A DNA stretch of 64,000 nucleotides from PWQG01 sp040882255 (GCA_040882255.1 JBBEBP010000016.1:248001-312000), one strand, 5' to 3'. Positions 33,372 to 42,794 are shown, numbered from the stretch's first letter. The notes: generated by a model not told the origin, from the sequence alone. Numbers and translations are program-made.

Positions 33372-34586
33372 TCAGTCGAGGCGTTCAATGACCGCCGCCA
33401 CGCCCTGACCGATACCGATACACAGGCTGGCCAGCGCGTACCGTCCGCCACTGCGCTCCAGCTGCCGCAGCGTGGTCAGCGCGATCCGCGCACCCGAGGC
33501 GCCTAGCGGATGACCCACGGCGATGGCGCCGCCATTGGGGTTCACTCTCGGGTCGTCGAAATCGATTTCCAGCATCTTCAGGCAACCGAGCACCTGGCTG
33601 GCGAACGCTTCGTTGATCTCGACGATATCCATGTCATCCAGCGTCAGACCGGCCCGCTGCAGCGCCTTGCGCGCGGCGAATACCGGGCCCAGCCCCATGA
33701 CACGTGGCTCGACGCCGGCCACCGCGCCGGCAATGATGCGAGCGCGGGGCTTCATACCGTACTTCTCGCCCACCGCCTGATTACCAATGATCAGCGCTCC
33801 GGCGCCATCGTTGATGCCGGAGGCATTGCCTGCAGTGACCACACCGCCTTCGAACAGCGGGCGCAGCCCCGTCAGCTTTTCCAGCGTGGAGCCGGGACGC
33901 GGATGTTCATCGGCATCGACCGTCACCGGGGGTTTCTTGCGCCCTTGCGGGACTTCGATGGGGATGATCTCGTCATTGAAAAAACCGCCGGCGCGGGCCG
34001 CTTCGTACTTCGACTGGGAGGCGGCGGCAAAGGTATCCGCTTGTTCGCGGGTGATGCCCAGCTCCGATGCGACGTTATCGCCGGTCTGAGGCATGGAATC
34101 ATCGCCGAAATGCTTCGAGATCAGCGGATTGGTGAAACGGGCGCCGAGCGTGCTGTCGGCGATCTGCTGTCCTCGATCGTAGGCCGTCTGCGCCTTGGAG
34201 AGCACCAGTGGCGCGCGGCTCATGGACTCCACGCCACCAGCCAGGAAAAGCTCTCCCTCACCGGTTTTCACGCCCCGGCTGGCATCCAGTACCGCGGCCA
34301 GACCGGAGCCACACAGACGATTGACCGTCAGGCCGGCCACCGAAGTGGGCAGTCCCGCGAGCAATGCGGCAAAGCGGCCCACATTGCGGCAATCCTCACC
34401 GGCCTGGTTGGTATTGCCCATGATCACATCCTCGTAATCTTCCGGGGCAAAGGGGTTGCGCCCCACCACCGTCTTGATGACGTGAGCCAGCAGATCATCC
34501 GGACGCACCGGCGCCAGCGCGCCCCCGTGCCGGCCGAACGCGGTGCGCCCGCCGTCATAGATGAAAGCCTCGTTTGTATTGCTCAT
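33372..34586 (-). CDS. Acetyl-CoA acyltransferase (3-ketoacyl-CoA thiolase)
   Basis: A 404-residue thiolase. It has nucleophile Cys92 in NRLCGSGLAA, the histidine in AVGHPLGASGARI and the second cysteine in SLCIGIGQG. The C-terminal CxGxGxG pattern is standard for degradative thiolases of the FadA/PcaF group. ATG at 34586 is preceded by GAGAGG. It is the first gene of a minus-strand unit (thiolase, FadB-like, alcohol dehydrogenase), and its promoter shares an intergenic space with the divergent acyl-CoA dehydrogenase, where a palindromic operator candidate lies. Confidence 0.93.
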   Translation of the reverse strand: MSNTNEAFIYDGGRTAFGRHGGALAPVRPDDLLAHVIKTVVGRNPFAPEDYEDVIMGNTNQAGEDCRNVGRFAALLAGLPTSVAGLTVNRLCGSGLAAVLDASRGVKTGEGELFLAGGVESMSRAPLVLSKAQTAYDRGQQIADSTLGARFTNPLISKHFGDDSMPQTGDNVASELGITREQADTFAAASQSKYEAARAGGFFNDEIIPIEVPQGRKKPPVTVDADEHPRPGSTLEKLTGLRPLFEGGVVTAGNASGINDGAGALIIGNQAVGEKYGMKPRARIIAGAVAGVEPRVMGLGPVFAARKALQRAGLTLDDMDIVEINEAFASQVLGCLKMLEIDFDDPRVNPNGGAIAVGHPLGASGARIALTTLRQLERSGGRYALASLCIGIGQGVAAVIERLD

Positions 34587-34671
34587 CGGTTGCCTCTCCC
34601 GGATCCCTTTTCGATTGAAATCAGTCATTCACAGCGGCGCACATGGTAGCACAAGGTCCGGTGGCGGGAAA

Positions 34672-34691
34672 TTCGAACGACTGTTCGGTTC
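34672..34691. promoter_or_regulatory. Palindromic operator candidate (beta-oxidation module)
   Basis: TTCGAACGACTGTTCGGTTC contains CGAAC-N4-GTTCG (34674-34687), a dyad of the kind bound by TetR-family repressors. It sits 86 bases before both divergent starts (34586 and 34776). A sequence identical at 16 of 20 positions lies upstream of the other acyl-CoA dehydrogenase pair at 51135-51154, suggesting a shared regulator. Confidence 0.55.
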
Positions 34692-34775
34692 ACGGGCTGA
34701 TTTTCTCCATCGCTGTGATATGATTCCGTGTTCACGGGATGCCACGGTCCCGAACGCATCAACAGGGGATAGAGA

Positions 34776-35924
34776 ATGATACGTGATCAGGAAACGCTGA
34801 ATCAGCTGGTGGACATGGTGGAACGTTTCGTCCGGGAGCGGCTGGTGCCGGTCGAACAGCAAGTGGCTGAAGAAGGCCGGATACCCGACGAGATCATGCA
34901 GGAAATGAAGGATCTGGGCCTGTTCGGCATGACCATTCCGGAGGAGTACGGCGGTCTGGGGCTGACCATGGAAGAGGAAATCCATGTGGCCATGGCCCTG
35001 GGACACACCTCTCCGGCCTTCCGCTCCATAATGGGTACCAACAACGGCATCGGTTCAGCCGCTGTGGCATTTGATGGTACAGAGGAACAGAAACAGAAGT
35101 ACCTCCCGAAATACGCCAGCGGCGAGTACATTGGCTGTTTCTGCCTGACGGAGCCCGATGCGGGCTCGGATGCCGGCTCACTGAAGACCTCCGCGCGCCG
35201 GGACGGTGACCACTATATCCTCAATGGCACCAAGCGCTACATTACCAACGGTCCCGTGGCGGACACGTTCAACGTGATGGCCCGCACCAATCCCGAAATC
35301 AAGGGCGCCAAGGGTATTTCCGCCTTCATCGTTGACAAGGGTACGCCCGGCATCACCCTGGGCGCAGTGGACAAGAAAATGGGGCAGGCCGGCTCACTGA
35401 CCTGTGACGTGATCTTCGAGGACTGCCGGGTGCCGGCTGACAACCTGATTGGCGAGGAAGGACAGGGCTTCATCACGGCCATGAAAGTACTGGACCGTGG
35501 CCGCCTGCACATATCCGGCGTCAGCGTCGGCATTGCCGAACGATTGATCGAGGACGCACTGGCCTACGCCATGGAGCGCAAACAGTTCGGCAAACCCATC
35601 GCCGAGCATCAGCTGATCCAGGCCATGCTGGCCGACTCGAAAACCGAATGTTATGCGGCCAAATGCATGGTCATGGACGCAGCGCGCAAACGCGACGCCG
35701 GCGACAATATCAGCACCGAGTCCTCGGCCTGCAAGCTGTTCGCCACCGAAATGGTGGGACGCGTGGCGGACCGGGCCGTGCAGATTCACGGCGGGGCAGG
35801 CTACATCTCCGAGTACGCCGTGGAGCGCTTCTACCGGGATGTCCGGCTGCTGCGCCTCTACGAGGGCACCAGCCAGATCCAGCAGATCATCATCGCCCGC
35901 AATATGATCCGCGAAGCGAGTTGA
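34776..35924 (+). CDS. Acyl-CoA dehydrogenase (catalytic)
   Basis: A 382-residue flavoprotein with all standard features: FGMTIPEEYGGLGL, CLTEPDAGSDAGSLKT, LNGTKRYITNGPVADTF, AMERKQFGKPIAEHQLIQ and the C-terminal LLRLYEGTSQIQ loop carrying the catalytic Glu. It should introduce the 2,3-double bond of a short- or medium-chain acyl-CoA and pass electrons to ETF. GGGGATAGAGA precedes the ATG. It diverges from the thiolase/FadB/alcohol dehydrogenase unit and probably belongs to the same pathway. Confidence 0.94.
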   Translation: MIRDQETLNQLVDMVERFVRERLVPVEQQVAEEGRIPDEIMQEMKDLGLFGMTIPEEYGGLGLTMEEEIHVAMALGHTSPAFRSIMGTNNGIGSAAVAFDGTEEQKQKYLPKYASGEYIGCFCLTEPDAGSDAGSLKTSARRDGDHYILNGTKRYITNGPVADTFNVMARTNPEIKGAKGISAFIVDKGTPGITLGAVDKKMGQAGSLTCDVIFEDCRVPADNLIGEEGQGFITAMKVLDRGRLHISGVSVGIAERLIEDALAYAMERKQFGKPIAEHQLIQAMLADSKTECYAAKCMVMDAARKRDAGDNISTESSACKLFATEMVGRVADRAVQIHGGAGYISEYAVERFYRDVRLLRLYEGTSQIQQIIIARNMIREAS

Positions 35925-36075
35925 TCTGCGAACACCGGGCCCCTTGAAACAGGCAATGAAAAATCGCAATTTTCTCTTGTAATCGAGCTGAAAATAAATA
36001 AACTGCGTCACCTCTGCCATGACTGCACTATCAGGACGGCAGGTACTATCCAGAATGACCGAGGGGCCCCGGATC

Positions 36076-36576
36076 ATGAGCAAGATTGCCTCCCTGAAAC
36101 CGTCTTCCGATGCAATTGCAAACCGCAGTGCCAATGAACACGAATGGCCGACATTCGTGGGCGAGCAGGATATGCAGGAAAAAGACCATTTCATTTGCCG
36201 CAATGGACTCGAATTCGCCGGCACCCACCTGCTGATCGACTTCTGGGGCGCCGAAGGTCTGACCGACCTGGAGTTGATGGAAGCCAAGTTCCGGGAATGC
36301 GTGGAGGCCTGCGGGGCCACCCTGCTGCATATCCACCTGCACCATTTCACACCCAATGGAGGCATCTCCGGCGTGGCGGTGCTGGCCGAGTCCCATATCA
36401 GCGTGCACACCTGGCCTGAACGCGGCTATGCCGCCTTCGACATCTTCATGTGTGGTGACGCGCATCCCGAGAATGCCGTACCCGTTCTCCGGGAGGCTTT
36501 CCAGCCGACACGCGTATCCATGAGCGAGGAGTTGCGCGGCCTTGTCAAAAACGGGGAATTCAGCGGACAGGACTGA
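36076..36576 (+). CDS. speD: S-adenosylmethionine decarboxylase proenzyme
   Basis: A 166-residue pyruvoyl enzyme of the short (class 1B) prokaryotic type. Ser106 in the LAESHISVHTWPE motif is the self-cleavage site that becomes pyruvate, and FMCGDAHP supplies the proton-donor Cys region. ATG at 36076 has GAGGGG nine bases upstream; the in-frame starts at 36019 and 36055 lack one. An AT-rich stretch (35953-36003) upstream may hold the promoter. The stop and the speE start share one base, so the decarboxylated SAM is made alongside its user enzyme. Confidence 0.92.
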   Translation: MSKIASLKPSSDAIANRSANEHEWPTFVGEQDMQEKDHFICRNGLEFAGTHLLIDFWGAEGLTDLELMEAKFRECVEACGATLLHIHLHHFTPNGGISGVAVLAESHISVHTWPERGYAAFDIFMCGDAHPENAVPVLREAFQPTRVSMSEELRGLVKNGEFSGQD

Positions 36577-37442
36577 TGGCGAAGCCCTACTGGACGGAAA
36601 CACTCTACAAGGGCTACGGGCAGACCCTGTCGGTCGACCGGGTGCTGTTCGAGCACAAAACCGCTCACCAGCACCTGCTGATCTTCAGCAACTCCCGTTT
36701 CGGACGCGTGATGGCGCTGGACGGAGTGGTGCAGACCACCGAGCGCGACGAGTTCATCTACCATGAGATGCTCACCCATGTACCGATGATGGCCCACGGC
36801 GCTGTCCGCCGGGTACTGATCATTGGCGGCGGCGACGGGGGCATGCTGCGGGAGGTCTGCCGCCACCAGTCCGTCGACCACGTCACACAGGTGGAGATCG
36901 ACCAGGCGGTCATCGACCTGGCCACAACCCATTTGCCCGCGCACAGCGATGGCGCCTTTGACGACCCTCGCGCCAACATCGTCATTGCCGACGGCTTCGA
37001 CTTCGTGCAGCAAACCGACCAGACCTTCGATCTGATCATCTCCGATTCCACCGATCCGCAGGGACCCGGCGAAGTCCTCTTCACCCGGGATTTCTACGCA
37101 GGTTGCCAGCGTTGCCTGAACCCCGGCGGCATACTGGTCACCCAGAACGGCGTGGCCTTCATGCAGATCGAGGAAGTGGTCAATACCGCCAGGCGTCTTG
37201 ATGGGCTGTTCAATGACTGGCACTTCTACGGCGCGGCTGTACCGACCTACGTGGGCGGCATCATGACCTTTGCCTGGGCCAGCGACGATCCAGCCCTGCG
37301 TCAGATCGACCTGCCTGCCCTGGAGCGCCGCTGGCGGGAAACCGGTATACGTACCCGGTACTACACACCAGCCCTGCATCAGGGCGCCTTCGCGCTGCCA
37401 CAATACCTCCTGGACGAACTCGACGCTGTGCGCCGCGCTTGA
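36576..37442 (+). CDS. speE: Spermidine synthase
   Basis: A 288-residue aminopropyltransferase that joins putrescine and decarboxylated SAM to make spermidine. It has the family signatures GRVMALDGVVQTTERDEFIYHEML, the SAM-binding LIIGGGDGGMLREV, VEIDQAVID, ADGFDFV and the catalytic SDSTDPQGPGEVLFT. AGGAC at the end of speD serves as ribosome site, and the genes are fused at TGATG. The by-product methylthioadenosine may be recycled via MtnA at 61.3 kb. Confidence 0.96.
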   Translation: MAKPYWTETLYKGYGQTLSVDRVLFEHKTAHQHLLIFSNSRFGRVMALDGVVQTTERDEFIYHEMLTHVPMMAHGAVRRVLIIGGGDGGMLREVCRHQSVDHVTQVEIDQAVIDLATTHLPAHSDGAFDDPRANIVIADGFDFVQQTDQTFDLIISDSTDPQGPGEVLFTRDFYAGCQRCLNPGGILVTQNGVAFMQIEEVVNTARRLDGLFNDWHFYGAAVPTYVGGIMTFAWASDDPALRQIDLPALERRWRETGIRTRYYTPALHQGAFALPQYLLDELDAVRRA

Positions 37443-37505
37443 CAAGACGCCCGACCATTGTCGATGATTGGGCGCCATGTACCTCCGTCATCGAGCCTTC
37501 CATCC

Positions 37506-38339
37506 GTGAAAGACATCCGCAAGCTACTCGTCATCGTCAACCCGGATGTTCGGGAAGACTACGTACTGACACGTGCCCGGCGGCTGGCGCAGGCCTTCAG
37601 GCCGGAAGTGGAACTGCTGGTCAGCGAGCCCGGATTGGAGGCAGCGCAGGGGTATTTCAGCGACCTTGATGTGCACGTCAACACCAGGATCTCCGACCGT
37701 CGAGTGGACTTCGAGACAGTGCTGAGCAGAATCCGCGCATTCCGCCCGGACCTGACCCTGAAAAGCATCCGCCGGCGCCACCCGCTGGCACGGCTGCTGG
37801 TAACTGGCACGGACTGGAAGCTGGTGCGGCACAGTCCGGCGCCGCTGTGGCTGGTCAAATCACGCGACTGGCATGTAAATGGATGCATACTCGCCTCGGT
37901 CGACCCCCTGCACAGCAAGGCCCAGCAGAATGAACTCGATCATCTGTTGCTGGAAAGTGCGACCACCCTGGCCGACCGCCTGGAGCTGGAGACGCGGATC
38001 TTTCATTGTTACTTCCCCGATCTCGCCACCATGTTCCCCAAGGTTCTGGACGCTGGCAACTACCTGCAGCAAAGAAGGGCGGAGCATCAGACCAAAATGG
38101 AAACACTACTGGAGTCTCACCAGCTCGGCATGCGTAACGTCGTCATGGCCCGGGGTGACCTGATCCGGACCCTGGGCAAGACCATCCGCAAAGAGCAGGC
38201 CAATCTGCTGGTACTTGGCGCCCTTTCCCGGAACGTGGTCGAGCGGGCCATTGTCGGCAGCACCACTGAGCGCATGTTGAATGAATCCCGCTGCGATGTG
38301 CTGGTCATGAAAAGCCACGCCCAGCAACGTAGCTCATAA
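37506..38339 (+). CDS. Universal stress protein, tandem-domain UspE-like
   Basis: A 277-residue protein with two Usp domains. The first begins IRKLLVIVNPDVRED and includes HSPAPLWLVKS. The second begins GCILASVDPLHSK and ends with GALSRNVVERAIVGSTTERML followed by CDVLVMK, an ATP-binding-type loop. A GTG start at 37506 aligns with the N-terminus of the paralogue at 41407 and is preferred to a TTG at 37458. It follows speE by 63 bases. Three Usp proteins lie within 4.5 kb; UspE-like proteins often act in stress or anaerobic survival. Confidence 0.88.
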   Translation: MKDIRKLLVIVNPDVREDYVLTRARRLAQAFRPEVELLVSEPGLEAAQGYFSDLDVHVNTRISDRRVDFETVLSRIRAFRPDLTLKSIRRRHPLARLLVTGTDWKLVRHSPAPLWLVKSRDWHVNGCILASVDPLHSKAQQNELDHLLLESATTLADRLELETRIFHCYFPDLATMFPKVLDAGNYLQQRRAEHQTKMETLLESHQLGMRNVVMARGDLIRTLGKTIRKEQANLLVLGALSRNVVERAIVGSTTERMLNESRCDVLVMKSHAQQRSS

Positions 38340-38342
38340 TCC

Positions 38343-39092
38343 ATGCCCATCGAGCACTTCCGGGTTCTTACCCTCAACATCCACAAGGGTTTCGCCATGG
38401 GACCGCGCCGTCTGGTCCTGAAAAACATCCGGGAGATTCTGCGCGACAGCGGTGCCAACCTGGTGTTCCTGCAGGAAGTCATCGGCGTGAATCGCAAGCA
38501 CGAACAGCGTCTGGCACGCTGGCCCGAGGAAAGCCAGCTGGAATACCTGGCGGATACCGTCTGGTCACATCATGCCTACGGCAAGAATGCGATCTCCCAG
38601 CACGGTCACCATGGCAACGCCATTCTCAGTGAACACCCGTTCAGCTACTGGAGCAACATCGACGTATCGAAGATGGCTTTCTCCCAGCGAGGCTTCATCC
38701 ATGGAGTCATCGAGCCCGGTGTTCACGTGATCTGCGCCCATTTCGGCCTTTTCGAGCGTGAACGGCAGCAACAGGTGTTCCAGATGGTGACGCATATCCA
38801 GCGAGAGATACCGGCACAGGCTCCCCTCATTGTGGCCGGCGATTTCAACGACTGGCGCCACAAGAGTCATGCCGCCCTGCTTTCCAATCCGGGCCTCGTG
38901 GAAGCCCACGAGATAAGCCACGGACAGTGCGCGGCCACGTTTCCGGCCTTCTTTCCTCTGTTGCGCATGGACCGGATCTACCTGCGAGGTTTCGAAGTGG
39001 GCGGCTGTGATAGCATGTCCGGAAATCATTGGCGCGATTTTTCCGATCACCGGGCACTGGTCGCCGATATAGCACTGACGACCTCCAGTTGA
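38343..39092 (+). CDS. Endonuclease/exonuclease/phosphatase family protein (YbhP-like)
   Basis: A 249-residue metal-dependent hydrolase with the EEP pattern: LTLNIHKGF at the N-terminus, FLQEV with the metal-binding Glu, GNAILSEHPF, VCAHF-type strand, GDFNDW and the C-terminal SDHRALVADI. It starts four bases after the Usp gene. The next gene is a cardiolipin synthase, the same pairing as ybhP-clsB in E. coli, so a phospholipid or membrane role is likely. The true substrate is not known. Confidence 0.87.
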   Translation: MPIEHFRVLTLNIHKGFAMGPRRLVLKNIREILRDSGANLVFLQEVIGVNRKHEQRLARWPEESQLEYLADTVWSHHAYGKNAISQHGHHGNAILSEHPFSYWSNIDVSKMAFSQRGFIHGVIEPGVHVICAHFGLFERERQQQVFQMVTHIQREIPAQAPLIVAGDFNDWRHKSHAALLSNPGLVEAHEISHGQCAATFPAFFPLLRMDRIYLRGFEVGGCDSMSGNHWRDFSDHRALVADIALTTSS

Positions 39093-39117
39093 TCGTGACT
39101 CAGGGAGAGCCTCCAGC

Positions 39118-40527
39118 GTGTCATTCCTGATCTGGTCGATACCGTTTATGCTGCTGGGCATAGCCGTATATACTGCGGGTCATGCCCTGCTCAACAAAAG
39201 AGATTCCAGGGCTGCATTCGGCTGGATTGCCCTGTGCATCATCCTGCCCCTCGCCGGCCCGGTCATCTATCTGCTGTTCGGTATCAACCGGGTGCGAAGC
39301 CGGGCCCGCCGCGACTATCTGACCAAGGTCTCCCGCGGATCACTGCAGACCATCAGCGACCCCCATGGCACACGATTCCGCCCTCTGTCCACGGTCGGCG
39401 AAACCGTGACCCGCAAGGGTCTCAGCTCCTGCAACAGCCTGGACGTCCTGATCAATGGCGAGGCGCTGTATCCCGCCATGCTGGAAGCCATCGACAACGC
39501 GCAGCAGCGCGTGCTGCTCGCTTCCTACATTTTCGATAACGACGGAACCGGCGAGCGGTTCGTGACGGCCCTGTGCCGGGCGAAGGAACGCGGGGTGGAT
39601 GTCCGGGTAATGCTGGACGGACTGGGCGAGTGCATGAGCCTTCCACGTATCGGCACCCGGCTGAGAAAGGCAGGCATCCGATTCGTGCGTTTCAACCCCA
39701 TCACCCTTTTCCCGCCCTCCCTCAACATCAATATGCGCAATCACCGCAAGATGTTGATCGTGGACAATCTCTACGCCTTCACGGGAGGCCAGAATATCGG
39801 CGACCGGCACCTGGCTGTGGACAGGAAAAAAGGCCACTCGGTACTGGACATACACTTCCGGTTGACCGGAAAGATCGTCGACGAACTCGAATGGGCTTTC
39901 TGGCAGGACTGGCGCTACTGTGAAGGCAAAACGGAGCCGACCACGTTCCGGGGCCGCAATGTACTGGTTCCGGATGCATCGATCTGGAGCCGGCTTGTCC
40001 TGGACGGTCCTAACCGGCATTTCGACAAACTCAACAATCTGCTTGTCGGTATCATTTCGGCCGCCCGTTCACGGGTCTGGATCATGACGCCCTATTTCCT
40101 TCCCACTTCCGATCTGATTGGAGCTATCCTGGCGGCGCACTTCCGGGGCGTTGATGTGCTGATCGTGCTGCCGGGGGAAAACAACATCAAGCTGGCGGAC
40201 TGGGCTTCACGGAATATCCTGCGGCAGATTCTGGAACACCAGGTCGATGTACGTCACCAGCCCCCGCCCTTTGTACACAGCAAGTTGCTATTGGTGGACA
40301 ACCACTACACATTGATCGGGTCGGCAAACATGGACCCCCGCAGCCTCAGATTGAACTACGAGCTGGGAGTGGAACTGTTCAGCGAATCGGTCAATGCGGA
40401 GTTGACCGGGCATTTCGAGCGGCAGGCACGGGCGGCCATGCGGATGACCATTTACGACCTGGAGGCACGTTCACTACCAGTCAGGATCAGAGATTCGCTT
40501 GCCTGGCTTTTTTCACCCTATCTGTAG
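39118..40527 (+). CDS. cls: Cardiolipin synthase (ClsA type)
   Basis: A 469-residue membrane phospholipase-D-family enzyme that condenses two phosphatidylglycerols into cardiolipin. Two N-terminal helices (about residues 3-25 and 33-56) are followed by two HKD motifs, HRKMLIVDN and HSKLLLVDN, each in an intact PLD active site with GSANMDPRS-type downstream segments. Helices plus length fit ClsA more than ClsB. GTG start at 39118 follows GGGAGA. The 3' end overlaps the convergent Usp gene by 41 bases. Confidence 0.93.
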   Translation: MSFLIWSIPFMLLGIAVYTAGHALLNKRDSRAAFGWIALCIILPLAGPVIYLLFGINRVRSRARRDYLTKVSRGSLQTISDPHGTRFRPLSTVGETVTRKGLSSCNSLDVLINGEALYPAMLEAIDNAQQRVLLASYIFDNDGTGERFVTALCRAKERGVDVRVMLDGLGECMSLPRIGTRLRKAGIRFVRFNPITLFPPSLNINMRNHRKMLIVDNLYAFTGGQNIGDRHLAVDRKKGHSVLDIHFRLTGKIVDELEWAFWQDWRYCEGKTEPTTFRGRNVLVPDASIWSRLVLDGPNRHFDKLNNLLVGIISAARSRVWIMTPYFLPTSDLIGAILAAHFRGVDVLIVLPGENNIKLADWASRNILRQILEHQVDVRHQPPPFVHSKLLLVDNHYTLIGSANMDPRSLRLNYELGVELFSESVNAELTGHFERQARAAMRMTIYDLEARSLPVRIRDSLAWLFSPYL

Positions 40528-41407
40528 TACCGGCCGGCTTGATGACCAGCACGTCCTGATGCAAGCGATCCAGCAGTTTTTCCGCCGTGTTACCGACGAA
40601 AAGCCGATCCAGGCGTGAACGGGACAGTGCGCCCATTACCACCATGGCTACGTCCATCTGATCAGCCAGTGCCGGCAATGAAGTCTGGATATCCTCATCC
40701 TTGATATGCAGGCGATCGCGGGACAGGTCATGGCGCGCCAGCAAGCCGCTACACTTCTCCTCGTATACGGCCGGATCCACACTGACCGGATACAGACCCG
40801 ATACAGGCGGCTGATGACTGCTGTGATAGAGATGCACCTCGCCGCCGACCAGTGCCGCGAGCGTCGCTCCCGCATCCGTCAAGCGGTCGTCCAGATCGGC
40901 GGGCTTGTCGTTGGTATGGGTGGGATCAACGGACACGAGAATGGTCGGTCGCTCCGGCCAGTCCCGATCCTTGACCAGCAACAGAGGGCAGGGACAGTAA
41001 CGCAGCAATTGCCAATCCTGGTGCGACAACAGGAGACGGGCGATTTTCTCATGGTGCCGGGTGCTCTGAACCACCAGATCCGGCTTTGAATCCAGCACCT
41101 TGTCAATGATCTGCTCGTAAGGAGGGTTCCCCCATCGGGCATCCACCTGCACACTCAGACCCTGCTCCCGGATGACAGCCGCCATTTCCTCGAGCAGGGC
41201 AAGATTCTTCTCCACGTGCTCCCGGCGCAGTTCGGCGGCCCGGGGCGGGTCGAAGTAGAAACCGTCATCCAGATAACTGTTGTGGTCACAGATCATCAGC
41301 TCAAGATCAGCGCCCGCCGGCCTGGCCAGCTTCAGCGCTTTGCCCAGCGCAAGCTGCACATCGGCTTCCGGCTCGATCATCACCAGCAGTTTCCGCAATG
41401 TCTGCAT
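40487..41407 (-). CDS. Universal stress protein, tandem-domain UspE-like
   Basis: A 306-residue two-domain Usp protein beginning MQTLRKLLVMIEPEADVQLALGKALKLA. The second domain begins PTILVSVDPTHTNDK and carries the nucleotide-type loop GALSRSRLDRLFVGNTAEKLLDRL before DVLVIKP. It is a paralogue of the protein at 37506-38339. AAGGGGAC precedes the ATG. It diverges from the single-domain UspA gene at 41565, so the two may share a stress-responsive promoter region. Confidence 0.9.
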   Translation of the reverse strand: MQTLRKLLVMIEPEADVQLALGKALKLARPAGADLELMICDHNSYLDDGFYFDPPRAAELRREHVEKNLALLEEMAAVIREQGLSVQVDARWGNPPYEQIIDKVLDSKPDLVVQSTRHHEKIARLLLSHQDWQLLRYCPCPLLLVKDRDWPERPTILVSVDPTHTNDKPADLDDRLTDAGATLAALVGGEVHLYHSSHQPPVSGLYPVSVDPAVYEEKCSGLLARHDLSRDRLHIKDEDIQTSLPALADQMDVAMVVMGALSRSRLDRLFVGNTAEKLLDRLHQDVLVIKPAGTTDRVKKARQANL

Positions 41408-41564
41408 TCTTGTCCCCTTATCAGCGGCTTCTGCTGGCAGATTATGACAATACGGCCGCGTAATCAATCGTGAACCGGCCTACCCCGGCCGCTGGCACGC
41501 TTCTTCTCTTTGCCCGGCCCGTCGGTTACACTCACTGTGGAATCCATTCGGGAGGAAAGCCGCA

Positions 41565-42002
41565 ATGAGTACATACCGCAAGCTGCTGGTGGCCGTGGAC
41601 CTGTCGGAAGAATCGGACCGGGTACTCAGACGTGCATTGGAGGTGGCGGATGACGATACCGGCCGTCTCAGCGTGATTCACGTGGTGGAACCGGTAGCGG
41701 CCGCCTACCCCATTGATGCCTACGCCATTAACATGACCCGCCTGCAGGAAGAGGCCATGGCCATAGCGGCCGGGCGGCTGGCCGAATTTGCCAGCAATCA
41801 CGGCATCCCCGAGTCGCGCCAGTATACTCTGATGGGACCGGCCGCCACCGAAATACGGAACAAGGCGGACGAGGATGGCGCCGACCTGATCGTCATCGGC
41901 AGCCACGGCACTTCCGGGTGGAAGCTGCTGCTCGGTTCCACCGCCAACAAGGTGCTGCATGGCGCCAAATGCGACATTCTCACCGTGCGAGTGGGTGACT
42001 GA
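41565..42002 (+). CDS. Universal stress protein UspA family
   Basis: A 145-residue single Usp domain. It starts YRKLLVAVDLSEESDRVL and ends with the ATP-binding pattern GSHGTSGWKLLLGSTANKVLH (G-2x-G-9x-G-S/T), so it is probably the nucleotide-binding kind. A good GGAGGA ribosome site precedes the ATG. It lies 33 bases before an Fnr/Anr-type regulator gene on the same strand, a common partnership in anaerobic or energy-stress responses. Confidence 0.92.
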   Translation: MSTYRKLLVAVDLSEESDRVLRRALEVADDDTGRLSVIHVVEPVAAAYPIDAYAINMTRLQEEAMAIAAGRLAEFASNHGIPESRQYTLMGPAATEIRNKADEDGADLIVIGSHGTSGWKLLLGSTANKVLHGAKCDILTVRVGD

Positions 42003-42035
42003 CATCCTGTCCCTGTCACCGAAAGAAGATTGATT

Positions 42036-42794
42036 ATGAGTTCAGCAAAGATCAAGGATGAGCCGGCAACGACTCCGTTGTTGAGGACCTGCCCCCGGAA
42101 CCCGGCCGTGAGCTGCTCCAGCTGCCGCCTCAGCGACCTGTGCCTGCCCATTGCCCTGAATCGTGACGAAATCACCCAACTTGATGAAATCGTTGAACGA
42201 AACCGTCCCCTGAAAAAAGGTGATCACCTCTACCGCCAGCGCGATCCGTTCCGTTCCGTGTACGCGGTGCGCAGCGGCAGTTTCAAATCGTATGTCCTCA
42301 ATTCGGACGGCGGCAGCCGGGTGACAGGATTCTACCTGCCGGGAGAGATCATCGGCATGGACGGCATTGCCGGGCGCGAACACGTCAATTCCGTCATGGC
42401 GCTGGAACACTCTTCCATCTGTGAGATCCCCTTCGCGCAACTGGAGCGCCTCAGCCAGCAACTGCCCAACCTGCAGAGCCGTTTTTTCTCGATCATGGGC
42501 AACGAAATCACCAAGGATCAACAGATCCATACCCTGCTCAGCAGTTACAGCGCCGAAGAACGTATTGCCTCGTTTCTGCTGAGCTTCTCCGCCCGTCACG
42601 CCCGTTGCCAGCTGTCGGCGGAACGTTTCCTGCTGCATATGACCCGGGGTGATATCGGCGAATATCTGGGGCTGACTCTGGAAACCGTCAGCAGGATATT
42701 TTCCGGTCTGCAGAAAAAAGGCATCATCCGCCTGCAGGGGCGCGAGGTTGAAATTGTGAATATGCAGGGATTGAAAGACCTGATCCACAACTGA
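42036..42794 (+). CDS. fnr: Fnr/Anr-type oxygen-sensing transcriptional regulator
   Basis: A 252-residue Crp-family regulator. Four cysteines match E. coli Fnr in exact spacing: Cys27-x2-Cys30-x5-Cys36 and Cys129, so it should bind an oxygen-labile 4Fe-4S cluster. The cyclic-nucleotide-like fold carries the activating-region segment, and the recognition helix in IGEYLGLTLETVSRIFSGLQKKG has the Glu-Ser-Arg residues that read TTGAT half-sites. ATG at 42036 is preferred to TTG at 42030. Its neighbours, a UspA upstream and YeeE/YedE halves downstream, are plausible members of its regulon. Confidence 0.94.
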   Translation: MSSAKIKDEPATTPLLRTCPRNPAVSCSSCRLSDLCLPIALNRDEITQLDEIVERNRPLKKGDHLYRQRDPFRSVYAVRSGSFKSYVLNSDGGSRVTGFYLPGEIIGMDGIAGREHVNSVMALEHSSICEIPFAQLERLSQQLPNLQSRFFSIMGNEITKDQQIHTLLSSYSAEERIASFLLSFSARHARCQLSAERFLLHMTRGDIGEYLGLTLETVSRIFSGLQKKGIIRLQGREVEIVNMQGLKDLIHN

